This document shows positions 17,855 through 26,361 of a stretch of 64,000 nt of DNA, in pieces (positions within the stretch are counted from its first letter, which is position 1; each line of letters begins with the position of its first letter). Both the position numbers and the translations under genes were made by a program. The DNA comes from JADFRG01 sp036986135 (GTDB taxonomy: Bacteria; Chloroflexota; Anaerolineae; Anaerolineales; E44-bin32), in the NCBI GenBank assembly GCA_036986135.1, contig BTQZ01000003.1, forward strand, positions 62,001 to 126,000, in the 5' to 3' direction. The notes under the pieces were generated by a model, which worked only from the letters and a program-made list of their open reading frames with translations, was not told the origin of the DNA and searched no databases.

Positions 17855-17947
17855 GGGGGTGGTTGAGCCCCGGTGGGCTCCCCGGTCTTCAAAATCGGTG
17901 GCGGGCCGTCAACGGGCCGCGGTGGGTTCGACTCCCATCCACTCCCG
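17855..17947 (+). tRNA. selC: tRNA-Sec (selenocysteine, anticodon TCA)
   Basis: A 93-base tRNA with the hallmarks of bacterial selenocysteine tRNA. The acceptor stem has 8 bp (GGGGGTGG with CCACTCCC, one G-T pair). The D stem has 6 bp (GAGCCC/GGGCTC) around a 4-base loop. The anticodon loop is CTTCAAA, giving TCA, on stem CCGGT/ATCGG. A long GC-rich variable arm and a T loop TTCGACT follow; discriminator G, CCA not encoded. The genome should therefore encode SelA, SelB, SelD and selenoproteins; none is in this window. Confidence 0.95.
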
Positions 17948-17968
17948 ACTCGCCGTTATGGAGGATTG

Positions 17969-19198
17969 ATGGATTCGTCGGTTGAGCGTGTAGATGATTT
18001 AGTAATTCGGCTGCTACCGATCGTCCGAGAAGTGATGGATGTATCGAGGTGGCAACCCGGGGGAGAAGGCCGACCCTTCAGGGCGCGGTACCAGGGTCAG
18101 TTGCGAGTGGAGGCCTCCAAGGCCTTCGACCGCCTGGAGCCTGAGTTCATCAAGGAGGGGGCTGGTCTGTTCCTCCGGCAGGAAGGAGATTCCCAAGTAT
18201 TCCTGGCAACGGATGAGTTCCCTGAGGCGAAACCAGACCGCCTGTGGCTGCACGCCTTGCTTGCGGTGGCGACCTTTCTGACAGTGCTCTTCACCGGACT
18301 CGGCTACGGCGCCTCATATGCGCACGAAAATCCAACTCAGAACCTCCTGGGTCAGCCGATTGCATTGGGGCTCATATACGCCGGAACCCTGCTCGGGATA
18401 CTGGCCACTCACGAATTTGGCCACTATCTGGCGGGACGCTTCCACAAAATGGCGGTGTCACTTCCATTTTTCATCCCATTCCCGGGCGGATTTCTTGGAA
18501 CATTCGGAGCCTTCATCCAGCTCAAGTCGCGTCCCAGAAATCGCAAGCATCTGCTGGACATGGGACTCGCGGGTCCGTACGCCGGATTGCTGGTCGCCTT
18601 GCCGCTATTGATCCTCGGGCTAAGCCTGTCTCAGGTGGGCACAATCAATGCCCCGCCGCCCGGGTCAATCGGCTATTTGGAGGGGAATTCGCTGCTGTAT
18701 CTAGCCGCTAAATTTGTCGTCAACGGTGAACTGCTCCCAGCGCCTATCGACTTCGAAGGTCAGAACCAATTGATCTACTGGCTCCGAAATATTGCGGCCG
18801 GAGCGGGAGGACAATTCGGAGTGCCCTTTCCACTTGGAGGGCGGGATGTCCAACTGCACCCCATGGCAGTTGCCGCGTGGGCAGGCCTGCTGGTGACAGG
18901 CATTAATCTGATCCCTGCCGGCCAGCTGGACGGAGGCCATTCAATTTATTCCTGGCTTGGATCCCGGGCCATCAGACTGTGGCCGTTCGTGGTGGTGGGC
19001 TTCGTCGTATTAGTCGTTGTCTGGCAGGGCTGGTTTCTGTTCGCGGCACTAGTCTTCCTCATGGGCAGGACCTACGCTCAACCTCTCGATGATGTCACCG
19101 AGCTCGACAACGGTCGCAAGGCCGCAGCCATATTGGCGCTCATCATCTTTATCCTGACCTTCACGCCGGCCCCCGTGATTGGGATCCCCGGCCGCTAG
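17969..19198 (+). CDS. M50 family membrane zinc metalloprotease (site-2 protease)
   Basis: A 409-residue membrane protease. The zinc-binding HEFGH is at 148-152, and the third ligand motif NLIPAGQLDGGH lies near 320. A cytoplasmic N-terminal part of about 90 residues precedes six to eight hydrophobic segments, a layout like EGY1/RasP-related proteins. It may cleave anti-sigma factors or other membrane proteins. The ATG at 17969 has GGAGG four bases upstream and lies 22 bases after tRNA-Sec, so longer readings that start inside the tRNA were rejected. It is convergent with moeA and overlaps it by four bases. Confidence 0.9.
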   Translation: MDSSVERVDDLVIRLLPIVREVMDVSRWQPGGEGRPFRARYQGQLRVEASKAFDRLEPEFIKEGAGLFLRQEGDSQVFLATDEFPEAKPDRLWLHALLAVATFLTVLFTGLGYGASYAHENPTQNLLGQPIALGLIYAGTLLGILATHEFGHYLAGRFHKMAVSLPFFIPFPGGFLGTFGAFIQLKSRPRNRKHLLDMGLAGPYAGLLVALPLLILGLSLSQVGTINAPPPGSIGYLEGNSLLYLAAKFVVNGELLPAPIDFEGQNQLIYWLRNIAAGAGGQFGVPFPLGGRDVQLHPMAVAAWAGLLVTGINLIPAGQLDGGHSIYSWLGSRAIRLWPFVVVGFVVLVVVWQGWFLFAALVFLMGRTYAQPLDDVTELDNGRKAAAILALIIFILTFTPAPVIGIPGR

Positions 19199-21129
19199 CC
19201 CAACTCAGCTAAGATTTCTCCGGGTCGTTCCAGGTCATACCCGGCCAGCTGTCTCACTTCGCTGGCGAACGCCTCAGTTGCCAGCGTTTCGAGCAGCGGG
19301 GCGAGCAGCTCGCTCTCATAATGCTCCTTCGGAAACACAAGGTCGTAGCGTTCGCTAACAAGGGGTACAAAATCAAGTCCCAGGGCGACCGCCGCGGCCT
19401 GGATGCCCATGCCGCAATCCGCTCGTCCAGCGGCAATCGCGGCCGCAACCGCAAGGTGGGTGAACTCTTCACGCCCGTATCCCTGAATCGCATCAGGATC
19501 AAGGCCAAGCTTCGATAGCTGAAAATCGAACAACACACGCGTGCCGGCCCCTCGCTGCCGGTTTACATACACAACATCGTTTCGCGCCAGGTCCGCGAGC
19601 TCCTGGATCCTCTTGGGATTGCCGCGACCGAGAATCAGTCCCTGCCACCTGCGGACCAATCCCACCACCATTACCGGAGTCTGAGGTAGGTGTTTGCGAA
19701 TATACGACAGGTTGTACTCACCCGTTTCCGGGTCCAGCAGGTGAGAGCCCGCAAAGTGGGCTTCCCGACGCCCCAGCGCTACCAAGCCTCCCAGGCTCCC
19801 CACGCTGGCAGAGCTTAGTCGCCTGCCGCGTAGCGCGAGATGCTGAGCGATCAGGTCCAGCGTAAAATCGTGCGAACCGATGGCGAGAATGGTTTGCTCG
19901 ATCTGTTCTGGGGTGCGATAGAGGCGAACGAGTACGGGGGTTCCTGCCGCATAGCCCTGCGTGCCGGCAGGGATGCGGACGATCCCGTCCGCCCGCACCA
20001 GAGAAGTGATCACGCCCGCGCCTCTTGAAAGGGGTGCAGCTACCATTCGTTCCCCGACCCTGCCGACTGAGACCCGCAGGTACTCATCGTCTCCCAGTGA
20101 GGAATGAACCTTTCGAGTGAGCACTGCCTCGATCTGCCTCTCGCCTGACTCCGTGAGTCCGAGCCAACGGCGAATCAGGGGCCGGATGAAAATCTCGCCG
20201 GTCAGTGCCGCGGAAGCCGGATACCCCGGCACCCCAACGATTGGCACCCCGTCGCCCACGATTCCCAGGATCACGGGATGCCCCGGACGAATGGCGACGC
20301 CATGAACGAGCAGCTCCCCAAGGGAAGATACAACCTCTGCAGAGTGGTCCTCGGATCCGGCGGAGGAGCCCGCGTTGAGCAAGATCAGATCGAAATGACG
20401 AGTTGCTTCGGCGACTGCAGATCGGATTGCTTCTGGATCATCTCGAACGATTGGAAGTCGCGTGGGCGCCGCGCCCCAATCTTCCAATTGCGCAGCCAAC
20501 ACCAAACTGTTGTACTCGATGATCTCCCCTGGCCGAGGCAGGGTTCCTGGCGGCACTAGCTCTGATCCAGTAGGGATAACCGCCACCCTCGGCTTCTTGT
20601 GCACGATCAGGCTTTTGTTCCCGCTCCCAGCCGCCGCGCCTAAATCCACCGGCCGCAGCAGGTGGCCTGCAGGCAGGATCATCTCCGTCGCCACCATGTC
20701 TTCGCCCATCGGCCGTACGTGGGACCAGGGGTGAACCGCTGCCCGCAGCAGAATACCGGGCGCTTCATCCCGGTGTTCCACGATTTCCACTACTTCAATC
20801 GGGACCACGGCATCCGCCCAGCCTGGCAATGCATCGCCCGTGTCGACGGGTTCGATCCGTTCGTCTATTAGCTGCACCGGCGCGCGGTCGTTCGCGCCAT
20901 TCGTATCCGAGGCGCGCACGGCGTAGCCATCCATGGCCGCCGCGTGATAGTGAGGAGATGAGATCTTCGCCCAGACCGGCTCGGCCGTAGCGCGCCCCAG
21001 CGCCTCCCCCAGCGCCACATTTTCACCCTCCATCGGATCCCATCGGTTGGCCCGTTTCAACGCCGCGCGAAACGTAGCCCATGCCTCGTCGAACGGAATA
21101 TCCTTGAGGTAAACGGTACGAGTGGCCAT
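19195..21129 (-). CDS. MoeA-type molybdopterin molybdenumtransferase fused to a PBP-like domain
   Basis: A 644-residue protein. Residues 1-410 are MoeA: HAAAMDGYAVRASD, IPTGSELV, LNAGSSAGSEDH and GVPGYPASA. The rest is a periplasmic-binding-protein-like domain of the type fused to MoeA (VNRQRGAGTRVLFDF, ADCGMGIQAAA). MoeA inserts molybdenum or tungsten into adenylated molybdopterin; the extra domain may bind the oxyanion. Its start is one base after the stop of a second moeA, so the paralogs are co-expressed. Paired paralogs may serve different metals, which is inference. Confidence 0.92.
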   Translation of the reverse strand: MATRTVYLKDIPFDEAWATFRAALKRANRWDPMEGENVALGEALGRATAEPVWAKISSPHYHAAAMDGYAVRASDTNGANDRAPVQLIDERIEPVDTGDALPGWADAVVPIEVVEIVEHRDEAPGILLRAAVHPWSHVRPMGEDMVATEMILPAGHLLRPVDLGAAAGSGNKSLIVHKKPRVAVIPTGSELVPPGTLPRPGEIIEYNSLVLAAQLEDWGAAPTRLPIVRDDPEAIRSAVAEATRHFDLILLNAGSSAGSEDHSAEVVSSLGELLVHGVAIRPGHPVILGIVGDGVPIVGVPGYPASAALTGEIFIRPLIRRWLGLTESGERQIEAVLTRKVHSSLGDDEYLRVSVGRVGERMVAAPLSRGAGVITSLVRADGIVRIPAGTQGYAAGTPVLVRLYRTPEQIEQTILAIGSHDFTLDLIAQHLALRGRRLSSASVGSLGGLVALGRREAHFAGSHLLDPETGEYNLSYIRKHLPQTPVMVVGLVRRWQGLILGRGNPKRIQELADLARNDVVYVNRQRGAGTRVLFDFQLSKLGLDPDAIQGYGREEFTHLAVAAAIAAGRADCGMGIQAAAVALGLDFVPLVSERYDLVFPKEHYESELLAPLLETLATEAFASEVRQLAGYDLERPGEILAELG

Positions 21130-21130
21130 A

Positions 21131-22363
21131 TCAGAAAAGACGCAGTTCGACCTCTTCGCCGCCCTTCAATCCGGTTGAGGCGGCAGGGATCCGCACCAGG
21201 CCGTCGGCCCGGACCAGCGTGAAAATCAAGTTCGATCGGCCGTAAACCGGCTCCGCTTGGAGGCCGTCGGGAGTCACGACCAGGCGGCAGGGCAGCCAGT
21301 CTTCCCTGCCGGCGACGGAAGACACGTTGGTCTGCAAGCTGGCATGGACGGTCGAGGACCATTCTGGACCCTGAAAACCCTGGAGTTTTCGGATGGCCGG
21401 GAGCACGAAGAGCCCCGCCACGACCACCGCACTCACCGGATTGCCCGGCAATCCGACCACCGGCACGCCATTGCAGACACTCAGAATGGTTGGCTTGCCC
21501 GGTCGCAGGGCGATGCCATGCACCAGAATTCCAGGCTCGCCCAGCTTGGCGATCACATGCGCGGTGATGTCGCGCTCACTAACGGATGATCCAGCCGTGA
21601 TCAACATCATATGGTGCTCTGAGTGCGCTTGCCGGGCAATCGCCTCCAGATCCACCGCATTGTCGGGAATGATGCCGTAGCGCACCGGCTTTCCCCCAGC
21701 CCGCTCCACTAGCGCGCTCAGCGTGTACGAATTGATATCCCGAACCTGCCCGGGTGCCGGCTCTTCGGCAGGGTTGACGACCTCATCCCCCGTGGACAGG
21801 ATGGCGACCCGGGGTACTTCTGCTACCTCCACTTCGGTGAATCCCAGCGCCATCAGCCCCCCGATCTCTTGAGCCCGAATGCGAGTTCCCGCATGGATCA
21901 CGACTTCTCCGGGTTGCACATCCTCGCCTTCATGCAGCACATTCTGACCGTCGGCCACCGGCCTTAATACCTCGATCTCCTCATCGTCAACGGCCTGCGT
22001 GTCTTCTATCATGACGACCGCGCTCGCTCCAGGCGGCAGCATCCCACCGGTATGAATCAGAACCGCCTGGCCTTCCCCGACCTCAAGCTCCGGATCGGTG
22101 CCCATGAGAACCTCCCCCACAATCTTGAGGTAGCCGGGCATGCTAGCGGAGGCACCGAAGGTATCCCGAGCTCGAACGGCGTACCCATCGACGGTTGTTC
22201 TGGCGAATGGCGGTAGCGGGGAGGGCGCAACGACGTCGCTTAGCAGGACCCGGCCAAGCGCCTCTTCTGTGCGAATACGCACAGCTTCAGGACTCTGGGG
22301 AACCGAGCCTAGAAACGTATTCAGTGCCTTTTCGGGGCTGGCGAGTTCCAAGAATTCGGGCAT
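21131..22363 (-). CDS. moeA: Molybdopterin molybdenumtransferase MoeA
   Basis: A 410-residue stand-alone MoeA with PPFARTTVDGYAVRARD, GAVVMIEDTQ-like acidic loop, ILSTGDEVV, TAGSSVSERD and GLPGNPVSA. It completes the molybdenum (or tungsten) cofactor from adenylyl-molybdopterin. The ATG at 22363 lies one base after the ubiA stop; the longer open frame to 22411 would overlap ubiA and is not preferred. It forms a tight operon with the fused moeA downstream. Confidence 0.93.
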   Translation of the reverse strand: MPEFLELASPEKALNTFLGSVPQSPEAVRIRTEEALGRVLLSDVVAPSPLPPFARTTVDGYAVRARDTFGASASMPGYLKIVGEVLMGTDPELEVGEGQAVLIHTGGMLPPGASAVVMIEDTQAVDDEEIEVLRPVADGQNVLHEGEDVQPGEVVIHAGTRIRAQEIGGLMALGFTEVEVAEVPRVAILSTGDEVVNPAEEPAPGQVRDINSYTLSALVERAGGKPVRYGIIPDNAVDLEAIARQAHSEHHMMLITAGSSVSERDITAHVIAKLGEPGILVHGIALRPGKPTILSVCNGVPVVGLPGNPVSAVVVAGLFVLPAIRKLQGFQGPEWSSTVHASLQTNVSSVAGREDWLPCRLVVTPDGLQAEPVYGRSNLIFTLVRADGLVRIPAASTGLKGGEEVELRLF

Positions 22364-22364
22364 A

Positions 22365-23279
22365 TCAGATGAGCAGGTACCCTGCCAGCTCAAGGTAGGC
22401 GGCAATGGCAAACAGGGCTAGCGCGCTGAAAGTCAAGGTGGTCCATTTGGGAGGATAGCCCTGCCGGATTCGGTTAAGCTGCCACATCTGCGCTCCCGCC
22501 AGCGGCACCACGATCAGGGCCCCCAGGCCGACCCTGGGCGGCAGCCCGAACATGAACGCGATCGCGAAACTGATCAAGGCGAAGACAATCGCGACGTCAT
22601 GCGCTCTCATGGCGGCCGACCAGCCCAGGCGGACCATGAGGTTCCGTTTTCCATGCTTGACGTCCGTGGCATAGTCCGGAAGCTCAAAGACCATGATCAT
22701 GGCAAAGCAGAGCGCGATCAGCGGGACGGTACTCATTAGCAGCAGCCGGTGAAGCTCTCCAGTCTGGAGTACGTACGCAAAGGTCGGCGTCAATCCGGCG
22801 ACTACCAGCGCGATTGCTAGTTCCCCGTAGCCCGTGGACACCAGACGCAGGGGAGGGGTGCTGTAAAAGAATGCTCCTAAGAATCCAAGCAGGAGCACCG
22901 GCCAGACCAATAGCGGAAATGCCTGCGTGATCAGCGCTGCAGTTGAGATCGTCGTGGCGAGTGCCAGGGATACAACCGCTGCGTTGAACGCGACGCTCTT
23001 CGGCAGACCTTCCGGGCCTATCGCACCGCTCCCTCCAGTTAATCGGGTTCGTGAGTCATTTTGCCCATCCGCCTCCGCGTCGAAGTATTCATTGAGATAG
23101 TGGGTCATCAACTGCAAGAGCGTGACAATCGCTTGCCCCACCAGGTATAGCGCGGCATCAATTGGGCGGCCTAGATAGGCGGCAATCGCCGCTCCCAGCG
23201 CGTAAAGCAGCAATCCACCCAGCAGAAAGAGCGGTCTCGAGAGCCGAACGAAAAGAAGAAGCTTTGGTAATGAGATCAT
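22365..23279 (-). CDS. UbiA/MenA family prenyltransferase
   Basis: A 304-residue membrane protein with about eight to nine helices. The two Asp-rich motifs that bind Mg-prenyl diphosphate are NEYFDAEAD (63-71) and DYATDVKHGKRN. MenA-type enzymes prenylate dihydroxynaphthoate in menaquinone synthesis, which fits the spacing and the NEYFD form, but other aromatic or polyol acceptors are possible. It overlaps the upstream cupin gene by four bases and is followed after one base by moeA. Confidence 0.88.
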   Translation of the reverse strand: MISLPKLLLFVRLSRPLFLLGGLLLYALGAAIAAYLGRPIDAALYLVGQAIVTLLQLMTHYLNEYFDAEADGQNDSRTRLTGGSGAIGPEGLPKSVAFNAAVVSLALATTISTAALITQAFPLLVWPVLLLGFLGAFFYSTPPLRLVSTGYGELAIALVVAGLTPTFAYVLQTGELHRLLLMSTVPLIALCFAMIMVFELPDYATDVKHGKRNLMVRLGWSAAMRAHDVAIVFALISFAIAFMFGLPPRVGLGALIVVPLAGAQMWQLNRIRQGYPPKWTTLTFSALALFAIAAYLELAGYLLI

Positions 23280-23662
23280 TCTTCGTCGTTCTCATGCGTG
23301 GCTATTCGAAGCAAGTGCGCCGGGCCGTCTACTGCGCGCACCTCGAATTCAACGCCGAACGGTGCCAGAACGAGCGTCGGTTGATCGCAATAATGCTCAT
23401 ACGTGGCCCCACGTGTCGGCGAAGATGAACGTCGGTCCTTCCAGCTGAACTGTACGCTACCCTCGACCAGGGCCCACACTTCATCGGCGACCTCTCTGAG
23501 CATCGCGGGTCGAACTTGGCCGGTCTTGACGAAGACGACTTCCGCCAATCCAAATCTGCGCAGCAGATGATCGCTATAGCGGAGCACCTCCAGCCTCGAG
23601 CCCTCGGGATCCTGCATCATGTCCAGGGGGCGAATGCACAGATCATGAATGGGATAAGACAT
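23276..23662 (-). CDS. Cupin-like protein of unknown substrate
   Basis: A 128-residue protein whose profile is that of a small double-stranded beta-helix: alternating beta segments with EVWALVEGSVQFSWKD and LVLAPFGVEFEVRAVDG. WxcM/FdtA-like sugar-binding cupins and nucleotide-sugar epimerase-like proteins are similar, but no catalytic set can be assigned. ATG 23662 is preferred to the TTG just before it. It heads the cupin-ubiA-moeA-moeA operon. Confidence 0.6.
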   Translation of the reverse strand: MSYPIHDLCIRPLDMMQDPEGSRLEVLRYSDHLLRRFGLAEVVFVKTGQVRPAMLREVADEVWALVEGSVQFSWKDRRSSSPTRGATYEHYCDQPTLVLAPFGVEFEVRAVDGPAHLLRIATHENDEE

Positions 23663-23775
23663 CAATTGGAGACTGAGTGGTTAGCCGTGGGCGTGTTAAG
23701 AATAGATACTTTCAATGGGATCCTACTAGCTGCAATAAGCCGAATCTTATCAGCACCTCCGTGCGGCTCAAGTCG

Positions 23776-24252
23776 CTATCTCAGGGCGGCTTGAATATCC
23801 GTCACATGCTCGAGTCGATGATCGACCATTCGCCGTAGGAATCCTTCTGTCGTTAGCATTTCCCCGCTCGAGTGCAATCCTGCCTGGTCCAGGTCGCTAT
23901 CATCGAGGTTTTCCAGGAAGGCAAGCGCACCGGAGTATGAGTCGGCGATCGTGCGCATCAATTCGGCCGGAGAAGTCTCTGCGGCCCTGCGCACGGCTCC
24001 CCGATTCCAACGATCGAGGTCGAAGTCGGGTGGCACGGTCTGCTCCCCGGCGACCAGCCGCTTGGCCTGGCCGAGAATTCCGCTCTCTCCGTCCGCCAAA
24101 TGCCCAAGGAGGTCTTTGACCGTCCAGCTTCCCTCTTCCGCTGAATAAACCTCCACCAGCATATCGCTAGCGCTCAACCCCTCCAGTACTGGCCAGGTCT
24201 CGGCGTGCCGAAGTTTCATGTGGCGACGAAGCGCTTCTGTTCGTTCGCTCAT
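23776..24252 (-). CDS. DinB-like four-helix protein (ClbS/DfsB or maleylpyruvate-isomerase type)
   Basis: A 158-residue protein with the DinB/YfiT helical pattern. WTVKDLLGHLADGE carries the first metal-binding His, and VDHRLEHVTDI near the C-terminus the other two. Such proteins bind a divalent metal and often act as thiol-dependent transferases or detoxifiers. It follows the SDR gene after 32 bases on the same strand and may be cotranscribed. Confidence 0.8.
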   Translation of the reverse strand: MSERTEALRRHMKLRHAETWPVLEGLSASDMLVEVYSAEEGSWTVKDLLGHLADGESGILGQAKRLVAGEQTVPPDFDLDRWNRGAVRRAAETSPAELMRTIADSYSGALAFLENLDDSDLDQAGLHSSGEMLTTEGFLRRMVDHRLEHVTDIQAALR

Positions 24253-24284
24253 CCTTCGCCCTCCATCCTGATTCGTCGATCGCG

Positions 24285-25016
24285 TCAGGTCAGCAGATCA
24301 CCGCCATCCACACGAAGCGAGTGACCGGTGATGTACTCATTCGTCATCAGGAACACCACTGCCTGTGCAACGTTGTGGGTTGGAACGGCCTGCCCGAGTG
24401 GGATTCTACCTGTGACCTTGTTCCATCTCTCATCTGGCATCCAGGGCGGCTTGAGCGTCGGACCGGGAATTACCGCGTTCACGCGGATATCCGGTGCCAG
24501 CGCAAAAGCTGCGGCCTGCGTGAGCATTTCTAGGCCGGCCTTACTGATCGAGTGGAGCGGGAACTCCTTCCAGGGTCGATGGCCAGCGGAGTCCGAGATA
24601 TTCACCACTGCTCCACCGCCCGCGCTCTGCATGCGGCGGGCAGCCTCCTGGAGCACGAAAAAGGCGCCCTTTAGATTTAATCCGATCGTTTTGCGCCAGT
24701 CTTCCTCATCCACTTCAAGGATATCCCGGCGTTCGAGTATTGCGGCCGAATTGGCAAGCAAATCGATCCTACCGTAGGCCGAGTCGATCGCACGATAGAC
24801 CTCATGCACTCCTTCGGTCTGAGAAAGATCGGCGCCCACGATGACCGCCCGTACTCCAAGAGACTGCGCCTGTTCCGCGGTCTCGGCCGCGGCTTCCTGA
24901 GCCTGGTTGAAATGAATCATGAGATCGCATCCCTGATCCGCTAAGGCCATGGCGATCGACTTGCCCAGACGGTGAGCCGCGCCGGTGATTAGAGCAATCT
25001 TTCCGTCTAGTTTCAC
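24285..25016 (-). CDS. Short-chain dehydrogenase/reductase (pteridine-reductase-like) with His in place of catalytic Tyr
   Basis: A 243-residue SDR. The cofactor motif is TGAAHRLGK, and NSAAIL and NISDS (catalytic Ser) are in place. The YxxxK motif reads HSISK, so the catalytic Tyr is His while Lys is kept. RVNAVIPGPT and the C-terminal GHSLRVDGG are typical. The start is GTG 25016, with AAGGAGG five bases upstream; the longer frame to 25190 is not preferred. Similarity of the middle part suggests the FolM/PTR1 branch, but the substrate is unknown and activity may be altered. Confidence 0.85.
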   Translation of the reverse strand: MKLDGKIALITGAAHRLGKSIAMALADQGCDLMIHFNQAQEAAAETAEQAQSLGVRAVIVGADLSQTEGVHEVYRAIDSAYGRIDLLANSAAILERRDILEVDEEDWRKTIGLNLKGAFFVLQEAARRMQSAGGGAVVNISDSAGHRPWKEFPLHSISKAGLEMLTQAAAFALAPDIRVNAVIPGPTLKPPWMPDERWNKVTGRIPLGQAVPTHNVAQAVVFLMTNEYITGHSLRVDGGDLLT

Positions 25017-25108
25017 GAGAGCCTCCTTAAGTTTCGAAAGGAGAGGGAAGCAACTGAATATGAGATCATCGCCCCAGGTTGTTTGAGCAGGGGGATAGTC
25101 GACCGCTG

Positions 25109-26068
25109 CTAACGACGGTACAGGTTGGAAAATACGAGCCAGAGGTTTGCGGGGCGCTCTGCCAGCCGCCTCATCAAATAAGGGTACCACTGCGACCCAT
25201 AAGGCACGTAGACTCGCACCGGATACCGGCGCCGGCGAAGCGAGATCTGGAGCTCGGACCGGATTCCGTATAAAAATTGAAATTCAAGGGCCGCGCGCGG
25301 GACCCCAATCTTTCTTGCATATTCCTCCGCGAATTCGATCCGGTCCAGATCGTGTGAGGCGATAGCAATCAGCGGGGGGGTGCGACCGTCCGCGGATCCT
25401 GAAATCCCTCCCTGATTGAGCGCTGCCTCCAATGCAATCACGGAAAGACGGTCGTAATTATCATTCACCTCACCCTTTGACTGGTAAGCGATCGACTCAG
25501 GCTCCAGATATGCCCCCTTGACAACCCGCACCGTCGTTCCCGTGCTGACCGCCGAGCGAATGTCGTGCTCGCTTCGGAACAGGGCGGATTGAAACACCAG
25601 GCCCACGTTTGTGAGACCTTGCAGGGCCAGATTGTGGTGGATGCTCAGGGTCTGATCGATGAAGTTCGAATCCTCCATATCGATGCGGATGTAGACATTC
25701 TGTGCCGCCCCTTCCCGCGCCAATTGGAGCATGTTATTCATGCATAGCTCGTAGTCCAGGCCGAGCCCAATTTGCGTGAGTTTGACGGAAATGCTGGAGG
25801 GGAGAGCGCTGCCACCGATGGCCTGGATCAGCCGACATATTTCCTTATGGGATTGAGTGGCCTCGCTCTCCGAGACCACATGCTCACCAAGATGGGCGAG
25901 GGTTGTGAATAGCCCGCGCTTGGCGAGAGTCCGACTGACCTCCAATGCCTCTGATAGGGTTTCTCCTGCTACGAACCGGCGAGCTACCCGGCGGGCCAGC
26001 CCCCAATCCTTGACCAGCCGTCGAGCCCATGTTGCATCGGAGAGGAAGAGGATCAGCGATCGAACCAT
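25109..26068 (-). CDS. Proline dehydrogenase (PutA-type, monofunctional)
   Basis: A 319-residue FAD enzyme that oxidises proline to pyrroline-5-carboxylate. The family pattern is clear: ISVKLTQIGL, IRIDMEDSNF, GLVFQSALF, RVVKGAYLEP, IASHDLDRIEFA, EFQFLYGIRSEL and YVPYGSQWYPYLMRRLAERP. The ATG at 26068 is preferred; TACAAT lies on this strand at 26083-26088, only 14 bases upstream. A pyrroline-5-carboxylate dehydrogenase is not adjacent. An SDR gene follows after 92 bases. Confidence 0.93.
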   Translation of the reverse strand: MVRSLILFLSDATWARRLVKDWGLARRVARRFVAGETLSEALEVSRTLAKRGLFTTLAHLGEHVVSESEATQSHKEICRLIQAIGGSALPSSISVKLTQIGLGLDYELCMNNMLQLAREGAAQNVYIRIDMEDSNFIDQTLSIHHNLALQGLTNVGLVFQSALFRSEHDIRSAVSTGTTVRVVKGAYLEPESIAYQSKGEVNDNYDRLSVIALEAALNQGGISGSADGRTPPLIAIASHDLDRIEFAEEYARKIGVPRAALEFQFLYGIRSELQISLRRRRYPVRVYVPYGSQWYPYLMRRLAERPANLWLVFSNLYRR

Positions 26069-26110
26069 TGTCCCAGGGGGGATTGTAGCAAGGCTTCGCG
26101 TGCTTACTGT

Positions 26111-26116
26111 TATAAT
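26111..26116 (+). promoter_or_regulatory. -10 box upstream of the tRNA pair
   Basis: A perfect TATAAT, but no good -35 at 16-18 bases. It lies about 96 bases before the tRNA-Thr remnant and back to back with the -10 of the proline dehydrogenase gene. Confidence 0.4.
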
Positions 26117-26212
26117 CCGCCGCGAGGCCTTTTTATCCACCGACCCTGAGAGCGATCTCCCCCGAAAATCGATCGCCGCATGATGCTCGTCGCTGGATAG
26201 CAGGCAAGGCTT

Positions 26213-26257
26213 GCCTGCGTAGCTAAATCTGGCAGAGCAGCGGACTCGTAATCCGGT
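26213..26257 (+). pseudogene. 5' half of a tRNA-Thr (CGT), truncated
   Basis: The sequence follows tRNA-Thr from the acceptor (GCCTGCG) through the D arm and the anticodon arm, with loop CTCGTAA giving CGT. After the anticodon stem the similarity stops: there is no T arm and no CGCAGGC to close the acceptor. The D stem also has a mismatch (GCTA/GAGC). The acceptor strand can pair instead with AGCAGGCAAG just upstream. An intact tRNA-Lys starts 29 bases later, so this is probably a decayed member of a tRNA pair. Confidence 0.75.
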
Positions 26258-26285
26258 GCTCTTTTTGGAGGGAAGGAATAATCGA

Positions 26286-26359
26286 GGGCCACTAGCTCAA
26301 TTAGGCAGAGCAACGGCCTCTTAAGCCGCAGGTTACAGGTTCGATTCCTGTGTGGCCCA
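26286..26359 (+). tRNA. tRNA-Lys (anticodon CTT)
   Basis: Acceptor GGGCCAC pairs with GTGGCCC, discriminator A at 26359. The anticodon loop is CTCTTAA (anticodon CTT). T arm ACAGG/CCTGT with loop TTCGATT. The outermost anticodon pair is A-C, otherwise the cloverleaf is complete. CCA is only partly encoded (ACC then T). Confidence 0.92.
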
Positions 26360-26361
26360 CC

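Noticed and set aside
17873..17968. An N-terminal extension of the M50 protease starting inside tRNA-Sec
   Set aside because: The tRNA is complete over these bases, and a good ribosome-binding site supports the ATG at 17969.
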